Source: JAJUJL01 sp041736465 (GTDB lineage: Bacteria; Chloroflexota; Anaerolineae; Anaerolineales; UBA4823). Taken from it: 64,000 bases of DNA. The notes beneath the pieces were generated by a model. That model was not told the origin of the DNA and did not search any database. It was given only the letters and a program-made list of their open reading frames with translations. The position numbers and the translations under genes were made by a program. The DNA is taken from contig JBGSTO010000657.1 of NCBI GenBank assembly GCA_041736465.1, positions 1 to 64,000 of the forward strand, written 5' to 3'. Shown here piece after piece: positions 8,422 through 17,840 of the stretch (positions are counted from its first letter, which is position 1; each line of letters begins with the position of its first letter).

Positions 8422-10167
8422 TCAGGTCTTCAGCGGCGAATCCTTCCTCTCCCGGCAGTAGCGTTCCAGCTCTTTATATGGCACGATCTTGACATTCTTC
8501 TTGCGCACGTCCACCACCGTGACGCGCTCGGTACACGAGTAGCACGGGTCGATGCTGGCGACGATCAGCGGCGCGTCGGAGATGGTGTTGTTCTGCAGCA
8601 TGTAGCGCAGAGGGGGCCAGTTGTTGTAACTGGAAGCGCGGCAGCGCCAGCGGTACAGCTTCTGGTTGTCGCCCAGCATGCTCCAGTGGATGTCTTCGCC
8701 GCGCGGCGCTTCCACGTAACCCAGGGCGTAGCTGTAGGGAATATAGTTAAAGCCTTCCACCAGCACCGGCCCTTCGGGCATCGTTTCCAGGCAGCGCTCA
8801 ACCATGGAAAGCGACTCGAAAAACTCCTCCGCCCGGATCAAGGTGCGTGCCAGCACGTCGCAGCCGTCTTTGTAGCTCAGCTTCAAGGGCACGCGATCGT
8901 AGGCGCTGTATGGATGGAGCACGCGTATATCACGCGCAAAGCCCGAGCCGCGCAGCGTCGGCCCAACCGGGGAGTATTCACGCGCCACCTGCGGCTCCAG
9001 CCGCCCGACATTCAAAGTGCGCTGCACGATGTTGGGCGTCTCCAGCAGCATGCCCACCAGGTCGCTCACCTCCTGGCGCAGCTCGGCGCACCACTGCAGT
9101 GTTTGAACGCGCTGCTCCTTGAGGATATCGCGGCGTACGCCGCCGATCAGGTTCATGCCGTAGGTCTTGCGCGTGCCGGTCAGCAGCTCCGCCATCTTCA
9201 TCGACTTCTCCCGCACACGGAAGAACTGCATGAAGCCAGTATCGAAGCCCACAAAGTGGCAGGCCAAGCCCAGGTTGAGCAAATGGCTGTGCAGGCGCTC
9301 CACCTCCAGCAGGATGGTGCGGATGTAGTGGGCGCGCTCCGGGACAGCGATGCCCAACGCCCGTTCGATTGAATTCGAATATGCTACGTTGTGAGCGTAG
9401 CCGCAGATGCCGCAGATGCGGTCTGCCAGGAATGTGACCTGGTCGTAGGTCATGCGCGTTTCGGCCAGTTTCTCCATGCCGCGATGCACGTAGAACAGGC
9501 GGTAATCGGCATCGATGATGTGCTCTCCGTCCACGTACAGGCGGAAGTGACCCGGCTCGTCGGAGGTGATGTGCAGCGGTCCCAGCGGGATCTGCAACAC
9601 GCCTTCGCCCTGCACGTTGATGAACTCGTAAGTCTCGTCTTCAGTTGCCGGCTCGGGGCGGTAGCGGTAGTCCATGGCATCTTTGCGCAGGGGGTGCAGA
9701 TCGGCGGGCCAATCATCCGGCAGCACCAGGCGTCGCTCGTCGGGCAGCCCCACCGGCTGCAGGCCGAACATATCGCGCACCTCGCGCTCGTACCAGATGG
9801 CTGCCGGCACGCGCGGCGTCACCGCCGGAAATTCCGGCTTGTGCGGCGGCACCAGCGCGCGCACCACCAGATAGCAGCTCTCCGGCTCAGCTCCATTGTG
9901 TGAGCCGTTCCCCTCCACTGATAAGACATAATACAGGGCGAAGTGACCGTTCAATGGTCGCTCGTCGTTGCCGGCGACCACCGCAAGCCAGCCGCCATGC
10001 TGGTGATAGGCGGCATCCACCACCGAAGGCAGGCTGTTCAGATCTACGGTTAGCGTCACCTGGTCGGGCGCCTGCCAGGCTTCATCCTGGATCGCAGCCC
10101 CAAACTGCTCGCGCAGCGCCTGCACGTAGCTCTGTCCGCGGCGGGTTTTCTCTTCGGGTTTCAACAT
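8422..10167 (-). CDS. hyfG: [NiFe]-hydrogenase large subunit HyfG/HycE (NuoC-NuoD fusion)
   Basis: From the ATG at 10167 (AGAGGAG upstream) the product is 581 residues. The N-terminal ~170 residues are the NuoC-like domain and the rest is the catalytic domain. Both nickel ligand pairs are intact: RICGICGYAH (Cys252, Cys255) and DPCYSC (Cys542, Cys545), so it can hold a [NiFe] site, unlike NuoD. The tail after Arg548 (33 residues, ending SPLKT) is strongly similar to the E. coli HycE peptide cleaved by HycI. Expected cytoplasmic, reducing protons or oxidising H2. The upstream in-frame extension is a hairpin repeat, not gene. Confidence 0.96.
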   Translation of the reverse strand: MLKPEEKTRRGQSYVQALREQFGAAIQDEAWQAPDQVTLTVDLNSLPSVVDAAYHQHGGWLAVVAGNDERPLNGHFALYYVLSVEGNGSHNGAEPESCYLVVRALVPPHKPEFPAVTPRVPAAIWYEREVRDMFGLQPVGLPDERRLVLPDDWPADLHPLRKDAMDYRYRPEPATEDETYEFINVQGEGVLQIPLGPLHITSDEPGHFRLYVDGEHIIDADYRLFYVHRGMEKLAETRMTYDQVTFLADRICGICGYAHNVAYSNSIERALGIAVPERAHYIRTILLEVERLHSHLLNLGLACHFVGFDTGFMQFFRVREKSMKMAELLTGTRKTYGMNLIGGVRRDILKEQRVQTLQWCAELRQEVSDLVGMLLETPNIVQRTLNVGRLEPQVAREYSPVGPTLRGSGFARDIRVLHPYSAYDRVPLKLSYKDGCDVLARTLIRAEEFFESLSMVERCLETMPEGPVLVEGFNYIPYSYALGYVEAPRGEDIHWSMLGDNQKLYRWRCRASSYNNWPPLRYMLQNNTISDAPLIVASIDPCYSCTERVTVVDVRKKNVKIVPYKELERYCRERKDSPLKT

Positions 10168-10188
10168 AGTTACCACTCTCCTCTGGCC

Positions 10189-10213
10189 CCCCCTTCCCAA
10201 AGCGGGAAGGGGG
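10189..10213. repeat. GC-rich inverted repeat between hyfF and hyfG
   Basis: CCCCCTTCCC at 10189-10198 is perfectly complementary to GGGAAGGGGG at 10204-10213 with a five-base loop. It fills most of the 73-base hyfF-hyfG spacer and would form a stable hairpin in the operon mRNA just before the large-subunit gene. There is no T-run, so it may stabilise or process the mRNA rather than terminate it. Confidence 0.75.
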
Positions 10214-10240
10214 CTGGGGGGTAAGGTAAGGTCAGGTAGC

Positions 10241-11785
10241 TCAAGGCACAACCAACCAGTTCATCAGCAAACCTGGCGCGCCTGCCACCGTCCCCACCGG
10301 CAGGGCGATCTCCGCCGCCCGGTTGAGCAGCAGACTGATCTGCGGAGGCAGGTAGAGGCCCAGCCCAATCGCCACCACCAGCAGCACAGCTATTGGCGCC
10401 AGCGTGCTTATCTGCACATCTCCCTGCGCCATCCCCTCCGGCGCCTGTCCGAAGACCGAAGAGCTGAGCACCCGCAGCAGGGCAGTAAATGCTACCGCCA
10501 GGAAAGCCAGGCAAACCAGCATCAGCCAGATATGCCCGCTCTGCATGCCGGCGCTGAAGATGGTGAACTTGCTGATGAAGATATTGAACGGCGGCGAGCC
10601 TGCCAGCGCCAGCCCGCCCGCCAGCAGCAGCAGGCTGGTGAGCGGCGCAGCCTGCAGCATACCGTGGATCTTCCCCAGATCACGCGTATGGTATTTCATC
10701 AGGATGTTGCCGGAAGTCAAAAACATGAGCGACTTCACCAGGCTGTGGTTGATGGTGTGCAGCAGGGCTGCCAGCACGCCCAGCGGACCACCTATGCCCA
10801 GACTCAGCACGATCAGTCCTATGTTTTCCACGCTCGAATAAGCCAGCAGGCGCTTGAGATCGCGCTGTACGAACATGAACAGGGTGGAAACTATCACCGA
10901 CATCGCCCCGAAGATCAGCAGGATCAGCTGTGGGAATTCAGGGCCGATTCCCCGGCTGAGGATGATGGCAAAGCGAATGACCACGAACAAGGCACACTTG
11001 AGCAGCACACCGGAGAGCAGTGCGCTCACCGGGCTGGGCGCTTCGCTGTGGGCATCCGGCAGCCAGGCGTGCATCGGGAAGATGCCGGCTTTGGTGCCGA
11101 AGCCAATCACCACAAAGACGAATGCCAGCTTCAATATGGTCGGGTCCAGCGCCTGGGCATTCTGCACGATCTGGGTCCACAGGATTGCCATGCCCGGCTC
11201 TTTCATGTAATGCACCGCATCGGAATACACCAGGATGGTGCCGTACAGGCCAAAAGCCACACCCACCGTGCAGATAATGACATACTTCCACGCCGCTTCC
11301 AGCGAGGAGCGCTGCCCGTAAATCCCCACCAGGAAAGCCGAGCCCAGGGTGGTCGCTTCTACCGCAACCCACATCATGATAATGTTGTTGGATGCGACCA
11401 CCAACAGCATGGTGAACAGAAACAGGTTGAGCAGCCCGTAGAAGAGCGTCACCTGATGCAGGCTCAGTTCTCCGCTGTGCAGGTCGTGGCGGATGTATCC
11501 CAGGGCATAGATCCCCACCAGAAAGCCTACCACCCCCACAATCATCACGAAGATCGCCGCCAGGGCATCCACGTACAGCCAGTCATTCATTGCCGAGACG
11601 CTGCCCTGGGTGAGCACGCCTTGCAAGACGTGCAGGGAGAGCAGCAGTAGCGCGGTGATGCTCACCAGGTGAATGATCTCCGCCAGGCGAGCCGAGCTCC
11701 GCCCTGCCCAGCGCATGGCAAAAGCCACCAGCGAGAGCAGGAAGGGCGCCAACAACAACCATGCCAGGGATGTAGAGTACGTCAT
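10241..11785 (-). CDS. hyfF: Hydrogenase-4 antiporter-like membrane subunit HyfF
   Basis: The 514-residue polytopic protein is of the NuoL/M/N-Mrp proton-translocating family. The conserved helix segments are visible: a loop with PMHAWLPDAHSEAPSPVSALLSG (near residues 230-250, given here only as a landmark), the RDLKRLLAYSSVENIG segment near 310-325 and HTINHSLVKS near 350. About 14 membrane helices are expected. In Hyf complexes it is one of three antiporter-like subunits proposed to couple H2 chemistry to ion pumping. Its start lies four bases past the hyfE stop, with an AAAGGA site inside hyfE. Confidence 0.93.
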   Translation of the reverse strand: MTYSTSLAWLLLAPFLLSLVAFAMRWAGRSSARLAEIIHLVSITALLLLSLHVLQGVLTQGSVSAMNDWLYVDALAAIFVMIVGVVGFLVGIYALGYIRHDLHSGELSLHQVTLFYGLLNLFLFTMLLVVASNNIIMMWVAVEATTLGSAFLVGIYGQRSSLEAAWKYVIICTVGVAFGLYGTILVYSDAVHYMKEPGMAILWTQIVQNAQALDPTILKLAFVFVVIGFGTKAGIFPMHAWLPDAHSEAPSPVSALLSGVLLKCALFVVIRFAIILSRGIGPEFPQLILLIFGAMSVIVSTLFMFVQRDLKRLLAYSSVENIGLIVLSLGIGGPLGVLAALLHTINHSLVKSLMFLTSGNILMKYHTRDLGKIHGMLQAAPLTSLLLLAGGLALAGSPPFNIFISKFTIFSAGMQSGHIWLMLVCLAFLAVAFTALLRVLSSSVFGQAPEGMAQGDVQISTLAPIAVLLVVAIGLGLYLPPQISLLLNRAAEIALPVGTVAGAPGLLMNWLVVP

Positions 11786-11788
11786 ACG

Positions 11789-12436
11789 CTATCCTTTCAG
11801 CGTGGTCAGGCTGGCGGCATCCAGCGTGTTCAGCTTGCGGTAGATCTGCACCACCAGCACCGCCATGATCAGCACGCCGAAGACCGCGTCGGTGGCGATG
11901 CCGATCTCCACCAGCTCGGGCGCATCATACGCCATCAGCGCCAGGGTCAGGTGCGAACCATTCTCCATCAGGCAGAAACCCATCACCTGCTTGAGCAGAT
12001 TGCGCTGTGTCAGGATGCACAGCTGCCCGAAGAAAAAGTGCGCCACAGAGACCGCCAGCGCAGGTTTGAATCCGGCAGCAATCTTCAGATCGAGCTGATT
12101 GATCACCACAAACGAGACCACCAGCGATACTGCCGCCAGCAAGATGGACAGGGTGGGTTTGATCGCCGTGGGCACGTCCTCGCTGCCAGTGCGCTTCTGG
12201 GTCTGGAAGATGATATACGGCACGAGCACCGCCTTGGTGATGAAGGCGCTGGCAGCCCACCAATAGAGCTGCTCGGCATGCATGCTGACCGCCAGCGCCA
12301 GGAAGATCACCACCAGCACCAGCGACTGCACGCTGTAGTAAATCGCAGACGTGCGCAGCCTGCGTGTTTCGATCACCAGCAGCGAGCTGAGGATCAGCAA
12401 GCCGCTCAAGCTATTGATTAGATCTGCATTCGTCAT
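11789..12436 (-). CDS. hyfE: Hydrogenase-4 membrane subunit HyfE
   Basis: The ATG at 12436 has GGAGG five bases upstream and gives 215 residues; the longer frame begins inside hyfD. The protein has about six or seven membrane helices and the conserved GFCLMENGSHL segment (about 140-150), which matches HyfE. It is distantly related to NuoK and is thought to sit between the antiporter-like subunits and the hydrogenase arm. It lies between hyfD and hyfF in the same direction. Confidence 0.92.
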   Translation of the reverse strand: MTNADLINSLSGLLILSSLLVIETRRLRTSAIYYSVQSLVLVVIFLALAVSMHAEQLYWWAASAFITKAVLVPYIIFQTQKRTGSEDVPTAIKPTLSILLAAVSLVVSFVVINQLDLKIAAGFKPALAVSVAHFFFGQLCILTQRNLLKQVMGFCLMENGSHLTLALMAYDAPELVEIGIATDAVFGVLIMAVLVVQIYRKLNTLDAASLTTLKG

Positions 12437-12479
12437 CGTACGCCTCCACCGGCGAAGATTGCGAGCAATCTGGGCGTCA

Positions 12480-13922
12480 TCAAGCAATCCAGGCCGCGGC
12501 AAACAAGCCTGAAACCAGGGTGAGCACCGCCAGCGTAATCAAAACATACTCCATGGCTGGCGCCAACGGCGTAGCAGCAGCCACTTCATCCGAAGGTTTG
12601 CCCAGCCCGGAGGCGCTGAAGGTCCAGAAGAGCCAGGCAAAGCTGCCAATCGATTCCACGATGGCAATCACCACCAGCACCAGCAGCAGGGGCTGCGCCC
12701 TGGCGGCTTCGAACCCACCTGCAAAGATACTGAATTTGCTGAAAAAGCAGTTGAATGGCGGCACACCGGTCACCGCCAGCGCTGCCACGGCGAAGCTGGC
12801 GCCAACCACAGGCATGCGCCCCATCACGCCGCGCAGCGATGGCAGCAGGCGGGTGCCGGTGCTGTAGGCAAGCGCCCCGGCAACCAGAAAGAACAGGCTC
12901 TTGGCAAAAGCGTGGTTAAAAATGTGCGTCACCGCACCGTTGAACGCCAGGGTCGAGCCGAAAACCGAGATCGAGAGCGCCAGGAAGATGTATGCAAGCT
13001 GGGTGATCGTCGAATATGCCAGCAGCTTCTTGAAATCTTTCTGCGGGAAGTACATCGCGAAGCCGTACAGCATGGTAATGATCGCCATCACACAGCCGAT
13101 GATCCCCACCACCTGCGGCACAGAGCCAGCCGACGCCAGGCAGCGGGCGAAGATGTACACGCCCACTTTGACCATAGAGGCAGCATGCAGGTAGGCGCTG
13201 ATCGGTGTAGGCGCCACCATAGCATCCGGAAGCCAGAAGTGGAAGGGCAGTTGGGCAGACTTCCCGAACCCGGCAATCAGCACCCCGATGAAGATCAGAG
13301 TCTTGGCATTGTCCGCCAAACCCGCCATATCCACCAGCTGCAAGCTGCCGCTTACCGCGAAGAAAAAGGCTGTGGCAGCGTACAGCCCCAGCGAGGCTAC
13401 CTGGGTTGTGATGATCGCCTTGAGCGCTGCCCGGCGCGCTTTCTCGTTGTCATAGTAGCCGATCAGACCCCACGAGCACACCCCGGTCAGCTCGAAGAAT
13501 ACCAGCAGCCCCAGCATGGTGGAGGCATACACCACCCCCGCCATTGAGCCGATGAACAGCAGCAGAAAGCTGTAGTAGCGCCGCTCTACTCTCATTTCGG
13601 CGTGCTCGCGGTTTTGGGCGCTAAGGTAGCCGGTTGAATAAACAACGATCAAAAAGCCCACCACACTGACCGCCATACCGATCAGCACACTGAGCCGGTC
13701 CACCACCACACCAAATACTGTTAACTCGCCCAGGCGCATCAGGTCGAAGGTCTGCGCCGTCTTTCCGGCGATGGTGAAGGCGACGAAGACGTACACGCTG
13801 CACGCGGCTGCCAGCAGCGCCACAAGCTGGCTGACAGCCTTGACCCACGAGCGGGGGATCACCAATACCAGGAGACCGCCCAGGAATGGGATCAGGATGC
13901 CGGCAACTATCCATGCACTCAT
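12480..13922 (-). CDS. hyfD: Hydrogenase-4 antiporter-like subunit HyfD
   Basis: The 480-residue membrane protein is the NuoL/MrpA-like HyfD subunit. It shows the conserved FHFWLPDAM.APTPISAYLH loop (near residues 225-245), the membrane Glu in FFELTGVCSW (near 143) and the quasi-symmetric Lys/His helices (KDFKKLLAYSTITQL near 300; HIFNHAFAKS near 332). GAGGAG precedes the ATG by nine bases. It is predicted to take part in proton or sodium translocation. It starts 16 bases past hyfC. No frameshift or missing key helix is apparent. Confidence 0.92.
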   Translation of the reverse strand: MSAWIVAGILIPFLGGLLVLVIPRSWVKAVSQLVALLAAACSVYVFVAFTIAGKTAQTFDLMRLGELTVFGVVVDRLSVLIGMAVSVVGFLIVVYSTGYLSAQNREHAEMRVERRYYSFLLLFIGSMAGVVYASTMLGLLVFFELTGVCSWGLIGYYDNEKARRAALKAIITTQVASLGLYAATAFFFAVSGSLQLVDMAGLADNAKTLIFIGVLIAGFGKSAQLPFHFWLPDAMVAPTPISAYLHAASMVKVGVYIFARCLASAGSVPQVVGIIGCVMAIITMLYGFAMYFPQKDFKKLLAYSTITQLAYIFLALSISVFGSTLAFNGAVTHIFNHAFAKSLFFLVAGALAYSTGTRLLPSLRGVMGRMPVVGASFAVAALAVTGVPPFNCFFSKFSIFAGGFEAARAQPLLLVLVVIAIVESIGSFAWLFWTFSASGLGKPSDEVAAATPLAPAMEYVLITLAVLTLVSGLFAAAWIA

Positions 13923-13938
13923 GTGCGACTCTCCTCTT

Positions 13939-14877
13939 CTAAACGTTCGCCAGGTAGAAGACGAACGAGAGCACCGCCGCGCCCAAAGCCAGCCAGGTAA
14001 CTGCCGGAGCTTTCATGAAACGCACGCGGGCCATCGAGTTTTCAAGCACGCCGACGATGAAATAAAAAGCCAGCGCCTTGAGCACAAAGACCACGGCCGC
14101 CAGCAAACCCGCCGGCAGCGATAGACTGGTCATAGCGCCGTACGGCAGGAACAGAGCGAAGAAAATACCCACCAGCACCAGCTGCTTCAAATAGATCGCC
14201 CACTTCATGATCGCCAGGGGCGGACCGGAATACTCCGCCAGCGGTCCTTCCTGCAGCTCCTGCTCGGCCTCTCCAAGATCGAACGGCAGCCGCCCCATCT
14301 CGACGTAGACAGCAAAGCCAAAGGAGATCATGCTCAGCCAGAATGCCATGCTCAACGGGAACTGGCCGGTGGCGACTTCCCGGCTGATGGTATCCAGGTT
14401 GGAAGAGCCTGCGGTAAGCGCCAGCACCATCGCCACCAGCAGCAGCACCGGCTCGACCAGCGCTGAGAGCAGCAGCTCGCGCCGCACCCCGATGCCGGCG
14501 AAGGTGCTGCCGGTATCCAGCCCTGCCAGGGCGAAGAAGAAGCGCGGCAGAGCGAACAAGTAGATCACTACGATCAGGTCGCCTGCCAGCCCTAACGGCG
14601 ACTGCACTGCCAGCAGCGGGATGATCAGCGCCACCAGCAGCATGCACGCCATGCTCACGTAAGGCGTAAAGCGAAAGATCCAGCCAGCCTGCTCCGATAC
14701 CACTTCCTGGCGCCTCATCAGCTTGAACAGGTCCAGGTAGTTCTGCGAAACAGGCGGTCCCTTGCGCGAATGCATTTTGCCGCGGATCACGCGGGAAAAA
14801 CCGGAAAACAGCGGCGCCGCCAGCAAAAGCAGCACAGCCTGGAGAACGCCGACGCCGATCATGACAGCCTGGTTCAT
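13939..14877 (-). CDS. hyfC: Hydrogenase membrane subunit HyfC/HycD (NuoH-like)
   Basis: From the ATG at 14877 (AAGGAG seven bases upstream) the product is 312 residues with about eight membrane helices. It carries the NuoH/HycD signature loop GRLPFDLGEAEQELQEG followed by EYSG (about 215-240), the acidic loop that links the hydrogenase module to the membrane. The start overlaps the hyfB stop as ATGA. It is the membrane anchor of the HyfG/HyfI module. The longer ORF that begins at 14979 runs inside hyfB and is not used. Confidence 0.94.
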   Translation of the reverse strand: MNQAVMIGVGVLQAVLLLLAAPLFSGFSRVIRGKMHSRKGPPVSQNYLDLFKLMRRQEVVSEQAGWIFRFTPYVSMACMLLVALIIPLLAVQSPLGLAGDLIVVIYLFALPRFFFALAGLDTGSTFAGIGVRRELLLSALVEPVLLLVAMVLALTAGSSNLDTISREVATGQFPLSMAFWLSMISFGFAVYVEMGRLPFDLGEAEQELQEGPLAEYSGPPLAIMKWAIYLKQLVLVGIFFALFLPYGAMTSLSLPAGLLAAVVFVLKALAFYFIVGVLENSMARVRFMKAPAVTWLALGAAVLSFVFYLANV

Positions 14878-16904
14878 AGACCGCTCCTTCCGAAACTCAG
14901 GATCAGCAGCACAGCCAGGGTAATGATGATGTACAGGCAGTACACCCGGATATCGCCCATCTGCAACGCCTGGATCCACTGCCCGGCAGTTTCTACCAGG
15001 CGCGCCGCTGGCCGCGTCACCACCATCTCAACCAGCGGCTCTGCCCGTAAAATGACCCGCACCGCTGAACGGGAGAAAGCCGCCACTGCCTGGAAGGGTT
15101 TATCCAACAGGCGGCGCGCCAGGTACAGCGCCTGGAAAGTCACCCTCACCGGCTGGTCAAATCCGCTGGCAGGCAGCGACATCTGGGTGCTGTAGCCGTA
15201 GCCGCAGCTCCACGGTTCTACATTGTTTCGCCGCCTTACGCGCTGCCCGCCCAAGGCGGCGACGATCAGCAGCGGTGCAAACAGCAGCCCCAGCAATAAC
15301 AGTGCAATCAACGGCGGCGAGAGCACTGCCTGCCCGGCAGACAGCGGGAAAACAGACCAGCCCCCGGAGACGACTGCAACCGGCGCACCGGTGAAGCTTG
15401 CCGCGGTGGCGGCGATCCAGGATACCACCCACGGCGCGCCCAATCCCAGCGCCAGGCAGCCCAGCGCCAGGTAGATCTGGCTGAACAGCGCCAGCCCGCC
15501 GCTCTCCCGCGCCGACTCAGCCGCCTGGCTGCGCGCCGGCCCGTGGAAAGCCCCGCCAAACGCTTTGATGTACACCATCACTGCTAGCGCGCCGGCAAAT
15601 GCCAGACTGACCGCGCACAGCGGCGCCAGCACTCGCAATGTAAAATTGGTCGTGTGCCCGGCTGCGAGGAACGACTGGTAGGTGAACCACTCGGAGACGA
15701 ATCCGTTGAACGGCGGGATGGCAGAAACCGACAGCGCGCCCATCAGGAAGAGCAGCGCCGTCCAGGGCATGCGCCGTCCCAGACCTCCCATGCGGTTCAA
15801 GTTGGCCGTCCCGATCTGTTCGATGAGAGTCCCGGCGCCCAAGAAGAGCAGCGCCTTGAAAAAGGCGTGATTGAGCAGGTGGTAAAGCGCCGCCACAAAT
15901 CCCAGGCTGGCGAGCACTGGCTGATTCAAGGCCAAACCGGTCATACCCAACCCAGCGCCCATCAGGATGATGCCCACATTCTCCACGCTTGAGTATGCCA
16001 GTAGCCGCTTGAGATCGCGCTCCGCCAGGGCATAAAATGCACCCACCACTGTAGAAAGTGCGCCGAAGATCAGCACCATCACCCCCCACCACCACAGCGG
16101 CGCGCCCAGCAGGTCAACGCAAACGCGCAGCAGGCCGTACACCGCCGTCTTCTTCATCACGCTGGACATCAATGCCGAGACGTGGCTGGGCGCAGCAGCG
16201 TAGGCGTCAGGCGCCCAGAAATGCAGCGGTACCATGCCCGCCTTGGCGCCAAACCCCAGGAAAACCAGCCCGAAGATCAGGCTGCGCACCCCAGGGGAAA
16301 GCGAGGCCTGGCGGATGGCAGAGAAATCGAACGAGCCGCTTATCTGGAACAAAATAAGAAAAGCCACCATGATCAGGGCGGCCCCAGCATGGGCTACCAG
16401 CATGTAGATAAAACCTGCACGAACAGCCTCCGGTTTCTCCGGTTCCCAGATGACCAGCAGATACGAAACCAACGTCATCAGCTCCCAGAAAACCAGGAAG
16501 AAGAAGGTATTACTGACAACCGCCACCAGCAGCATCGAGCCAATGAACAGGTTGGTGAGGAAACCGATCGAGGCAGCTTCCGGCCCGGCGCCCAGCATGT
16601 ACAGGCTGGCGGCAATCCCCACCAGCGAAATCACCGCTACGATCAAGAGGGAAAGCCCGTCCAGGCGCAGCGCCAGATCGCCAAAAGGTGGGACGCTGAG
16701 CAAAGCCACACTCTGCGGAGCAGCGCCTCGCAGCGCAGGTCCTGCCGCTGCCAGCACGCAGATGGCGCCGGTGATCGACCCTGCCAGGCTGGCGACACCC
16801 GAAAGCAGGCGGGCAAGGTTGGCAGCAGACCTCAGCAGCAGCGCTGCCAGCGCGCCTGCGCCAAATAAGCCGACTGAGAGCAGCAAAAGCTGGATTGCAC
16901 TCAT
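14874..16904 (-). CDS. hyfB: Hydrogenase-4 large antiporter-like subunit HyfB
   Basis: The 676-residue protein is a HyfB/HycC/NuoL-like subunit: about 16 membrane helices, the HFWAPDAYAAAPSHVSALMS loop (near 223-243), the RDLKRLLAYSSVENVG segment (near 295-310) and HLLNHAFFKALLF (near 338-350). It has a long C-terminal region with a further helix at the very end, as in HycC. AGGAGAG precedes the ATG. It is the largest ion-translocating candidate of the complex and follows hyfA by 41 bases. Confidence 0.93.
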   Translation of the reverse strand: MSAIQLLLLSVGLFGAGALAALLLRSAANLARLLSGVASLAGSITGAICVLAAAGPALRGAAPQSVALLSVPPFGDLALRLDGLSLLIVAVISLVGIAASLYMLGAGPEAASIGFLTNLFIGSMLLVAVVSNTFFFLVFWELMTLVSYLLVIWEPEKPEAVRAGFIYMLVAHAGAALIMVAFLILFQISGSFDFSAIRQASLSPGVRSLIFGLVFLGFGAKAGMVPLHFWAPDAYAAAPSHVSALMSSVMKKTAVYGLLRVCVDLLGAPLWWWGVMVLIFGALSTVVGAFYALAERDLKRLLAYSSVENVGIILMGAGLGMTGLALNQPVLASLGFVAALYHLLNHAFFKALLFLGAGTLIEQIGTANLNRMGGLGRRMPWTALLFLMGALSVSAIPPFNGFVSEWFTYQSFLAAGHTTNFTLRVLAPLCAVSLAFAGALAVMVYIKAFGGAFHGPARSQAAESARESGGLALFSQIYLALGCLALGLGAPWVVSWIAATAASFTGAPVAVVSGGWSVFPLSAGQAVLSPPLIALLLLGLLFAPLLIVAALGGQRVRRRNNVEPWSCGYGYSTQMSLPASGFDQPVRVTFQALYLARRLLDKPFQAVAAFSRSAVRVILRAEPLVEMVVTRPAARLVETAGQWIQALQMGDIRVYCLYIIITLAVLLILSFGRSGL

Positions 16905-16945
16905 AAATCTCTCTCCTGTGCCAGAAGGCGAACGGCTGAGCGCCG

Positions 16946-17551
16946 TCAGCCTTCCAGCAGTTCCGCCACGGCTTTCATTTCTTCGTAAACGAGCTCGCTG
17001 TGCCCATCTGGCTGCGTATCCACCAGGATCAGTGCCTTATGCGGGCAGGCTGCCACGCAGGCTGGGCCTTCCGGGCGAAAATAGCAGCGGTCACACTTCA
17101 CCGCCACCGTCTTCTGCCCGATCTTCCAGCCCAGCAGCGAAAGCTGCTCCTGGTAGCTCAGCTCCCGCAGGAACATGGGATCGGCTTGCAGGGGGGTGTT
17201 CGAAAAAGAGTAGCTGCCCAGGCTAAGCTCCTGCCCTGGCACTGGCGTGCCGCCGGGCAGAATATTGCCGTACGGGCAAGCCAGGGCGCACATCTTGCAG
17301 CCAATGCACACACCCTCGTTGATCTGGATGCCCCCGGCGGTATGGGTGATGGCGTTTACCGGACAGACCAGCGCGCACATGGCATCTTCGCAGTGGCGGC
17401 ATTGGATCGGCATGGTGCCGGCAGGTGTGTGGGTGACGAATAATCGGGGGTAGGCCTGCAAACCGGCCTGCCGGTGGCTTTCGACACAGGCAGCGACACA
17501 GGCGTAGCACCCGATGCACTTACGATTATCTGCGATCACAAATGCATACAT
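16946..17551 (-). CDS. hyfA: Electron-transfer subunit HyfA/HycB-like with four [4Fe-4S] motifs
   Basis: This 201-residue ferredoxin-like subunit has four cysteine groups: CIGCYACVAAC (about 12-22), CRHCEDAMCALVC (about 51-63), CIGCKMCALAC (about 82-92) and CDRCYFRPEGPACVAAC (about 150-166). That is the HycB/HyfA/HydN type, which in E. coli carries electrons from formate dehydrogenase H to the hydrogenase. It is the first gene of the operon, facing the divergent control region, and has no strong Shine-Dalgarno sequence. As no intact formate dehydrogenase is nearby, its partner may be the NuoEFG-like module across the divergent promoter; this is inference. Confidence 0.92.
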   Translation of the reverse strand: MYAFVIADNRKCIGCYACVAACVESHRQAGLQAYPRLFVTHTPAGTMPIQCRHCEDAMCALVCPVNAITHTAGGIQINEGVCIGCKMCALACPYGNILPGGTPVPGQELSLGSYSFSNTPLQADPMFLRELSYQEQLSLLGWKIGQKTVAVKCDRCYFRPEGPACVAACPHKALILVDTQPDGHSELVYEEMKAVAELLEG

Positions 17552-17671
17552 GATCAGGCCCCGTCAGGAGTAACTTGCTCTCTCAATCGTATGATGTCGC
17601 TCATAAAGCAGCAGGTACGCGGCGATCAAGGGCTGCCAGCCCAATTCTTGCCGCGCAGATCCTCCAATGAT

Positions 17672-17700
17672 TAATTACAATAAAAACACCTCCCTGTCAT
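17672..17700 (-). promoter_or_regulatory. Candidate promoter of the hydrogenase operon
   Basis: On the minus strand ATGACA (17700-17695) is separated by 17 bases from TAATTA (17677-17672), giving a leader of about 115 bases before hyfA. The match to the sigma-70 consensus is moderate. I looked for a -24/-12 sigma-54 promoter here, as used by E. coli hyc, and saw none. Confidence 0.3.
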
Positions 17701-17807
17701 CGGATTGGTGCTTATTTTTGGGGACAATTCAGTTAAGGCAGTTAGCGGTGCTTGTTGGGCTGGCATACACATTTGTTGGCATAGCAGATCAACACTTGTC
17801 AGCACTC

Positions 17808-17821
17808 GTGATTTACATCAC
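17808..17821. promoter_or_regulatory. 14-bp palindrome overlapping the -35 box of the sensor kinase promoter
   Basis: GTGATTTACATCAC is a perfect inverted repeat of GTGAT around a four-base TTAC centre. The spacing (five, four, five) is that of CRP/FNR-family sites, though FNR prefers TTGAT arms. It covers the -35 hexamer of the promoter at 17812-17840, a position expected for repression. It lies in the 331-base region between the hydrogenase operon and the two-component genes, which holds no other gene. Confidence 0.5.
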
Positions 17822-17840
17822 AAAGTGGCTGTGCTATACT
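17812..17840 (+). promoter_or_regulatory. Sigma-70 type promoter of the two-component operon
   Basis: TTTACA at 17812-17817 and TATACT at 17835-17840 are separated by exactly 17 bases, a strong match to the housekeeping consensus. Transcription would begin near 17847, about 36 bases before the ATG at 17883. Confidence 0.7.

Noticed and set aside
8254..9372. 372-codon plus-strand open frame
   Set aside because: It is antisense to hyfG, whose nickel motifs prove the minus strand is coding.
10532..11650. 372-codon plus-strand open frame
   Set aside because: It is antisense to hyfF and has a Gln/His-rich, non-membrane composition typical of shadow frames.
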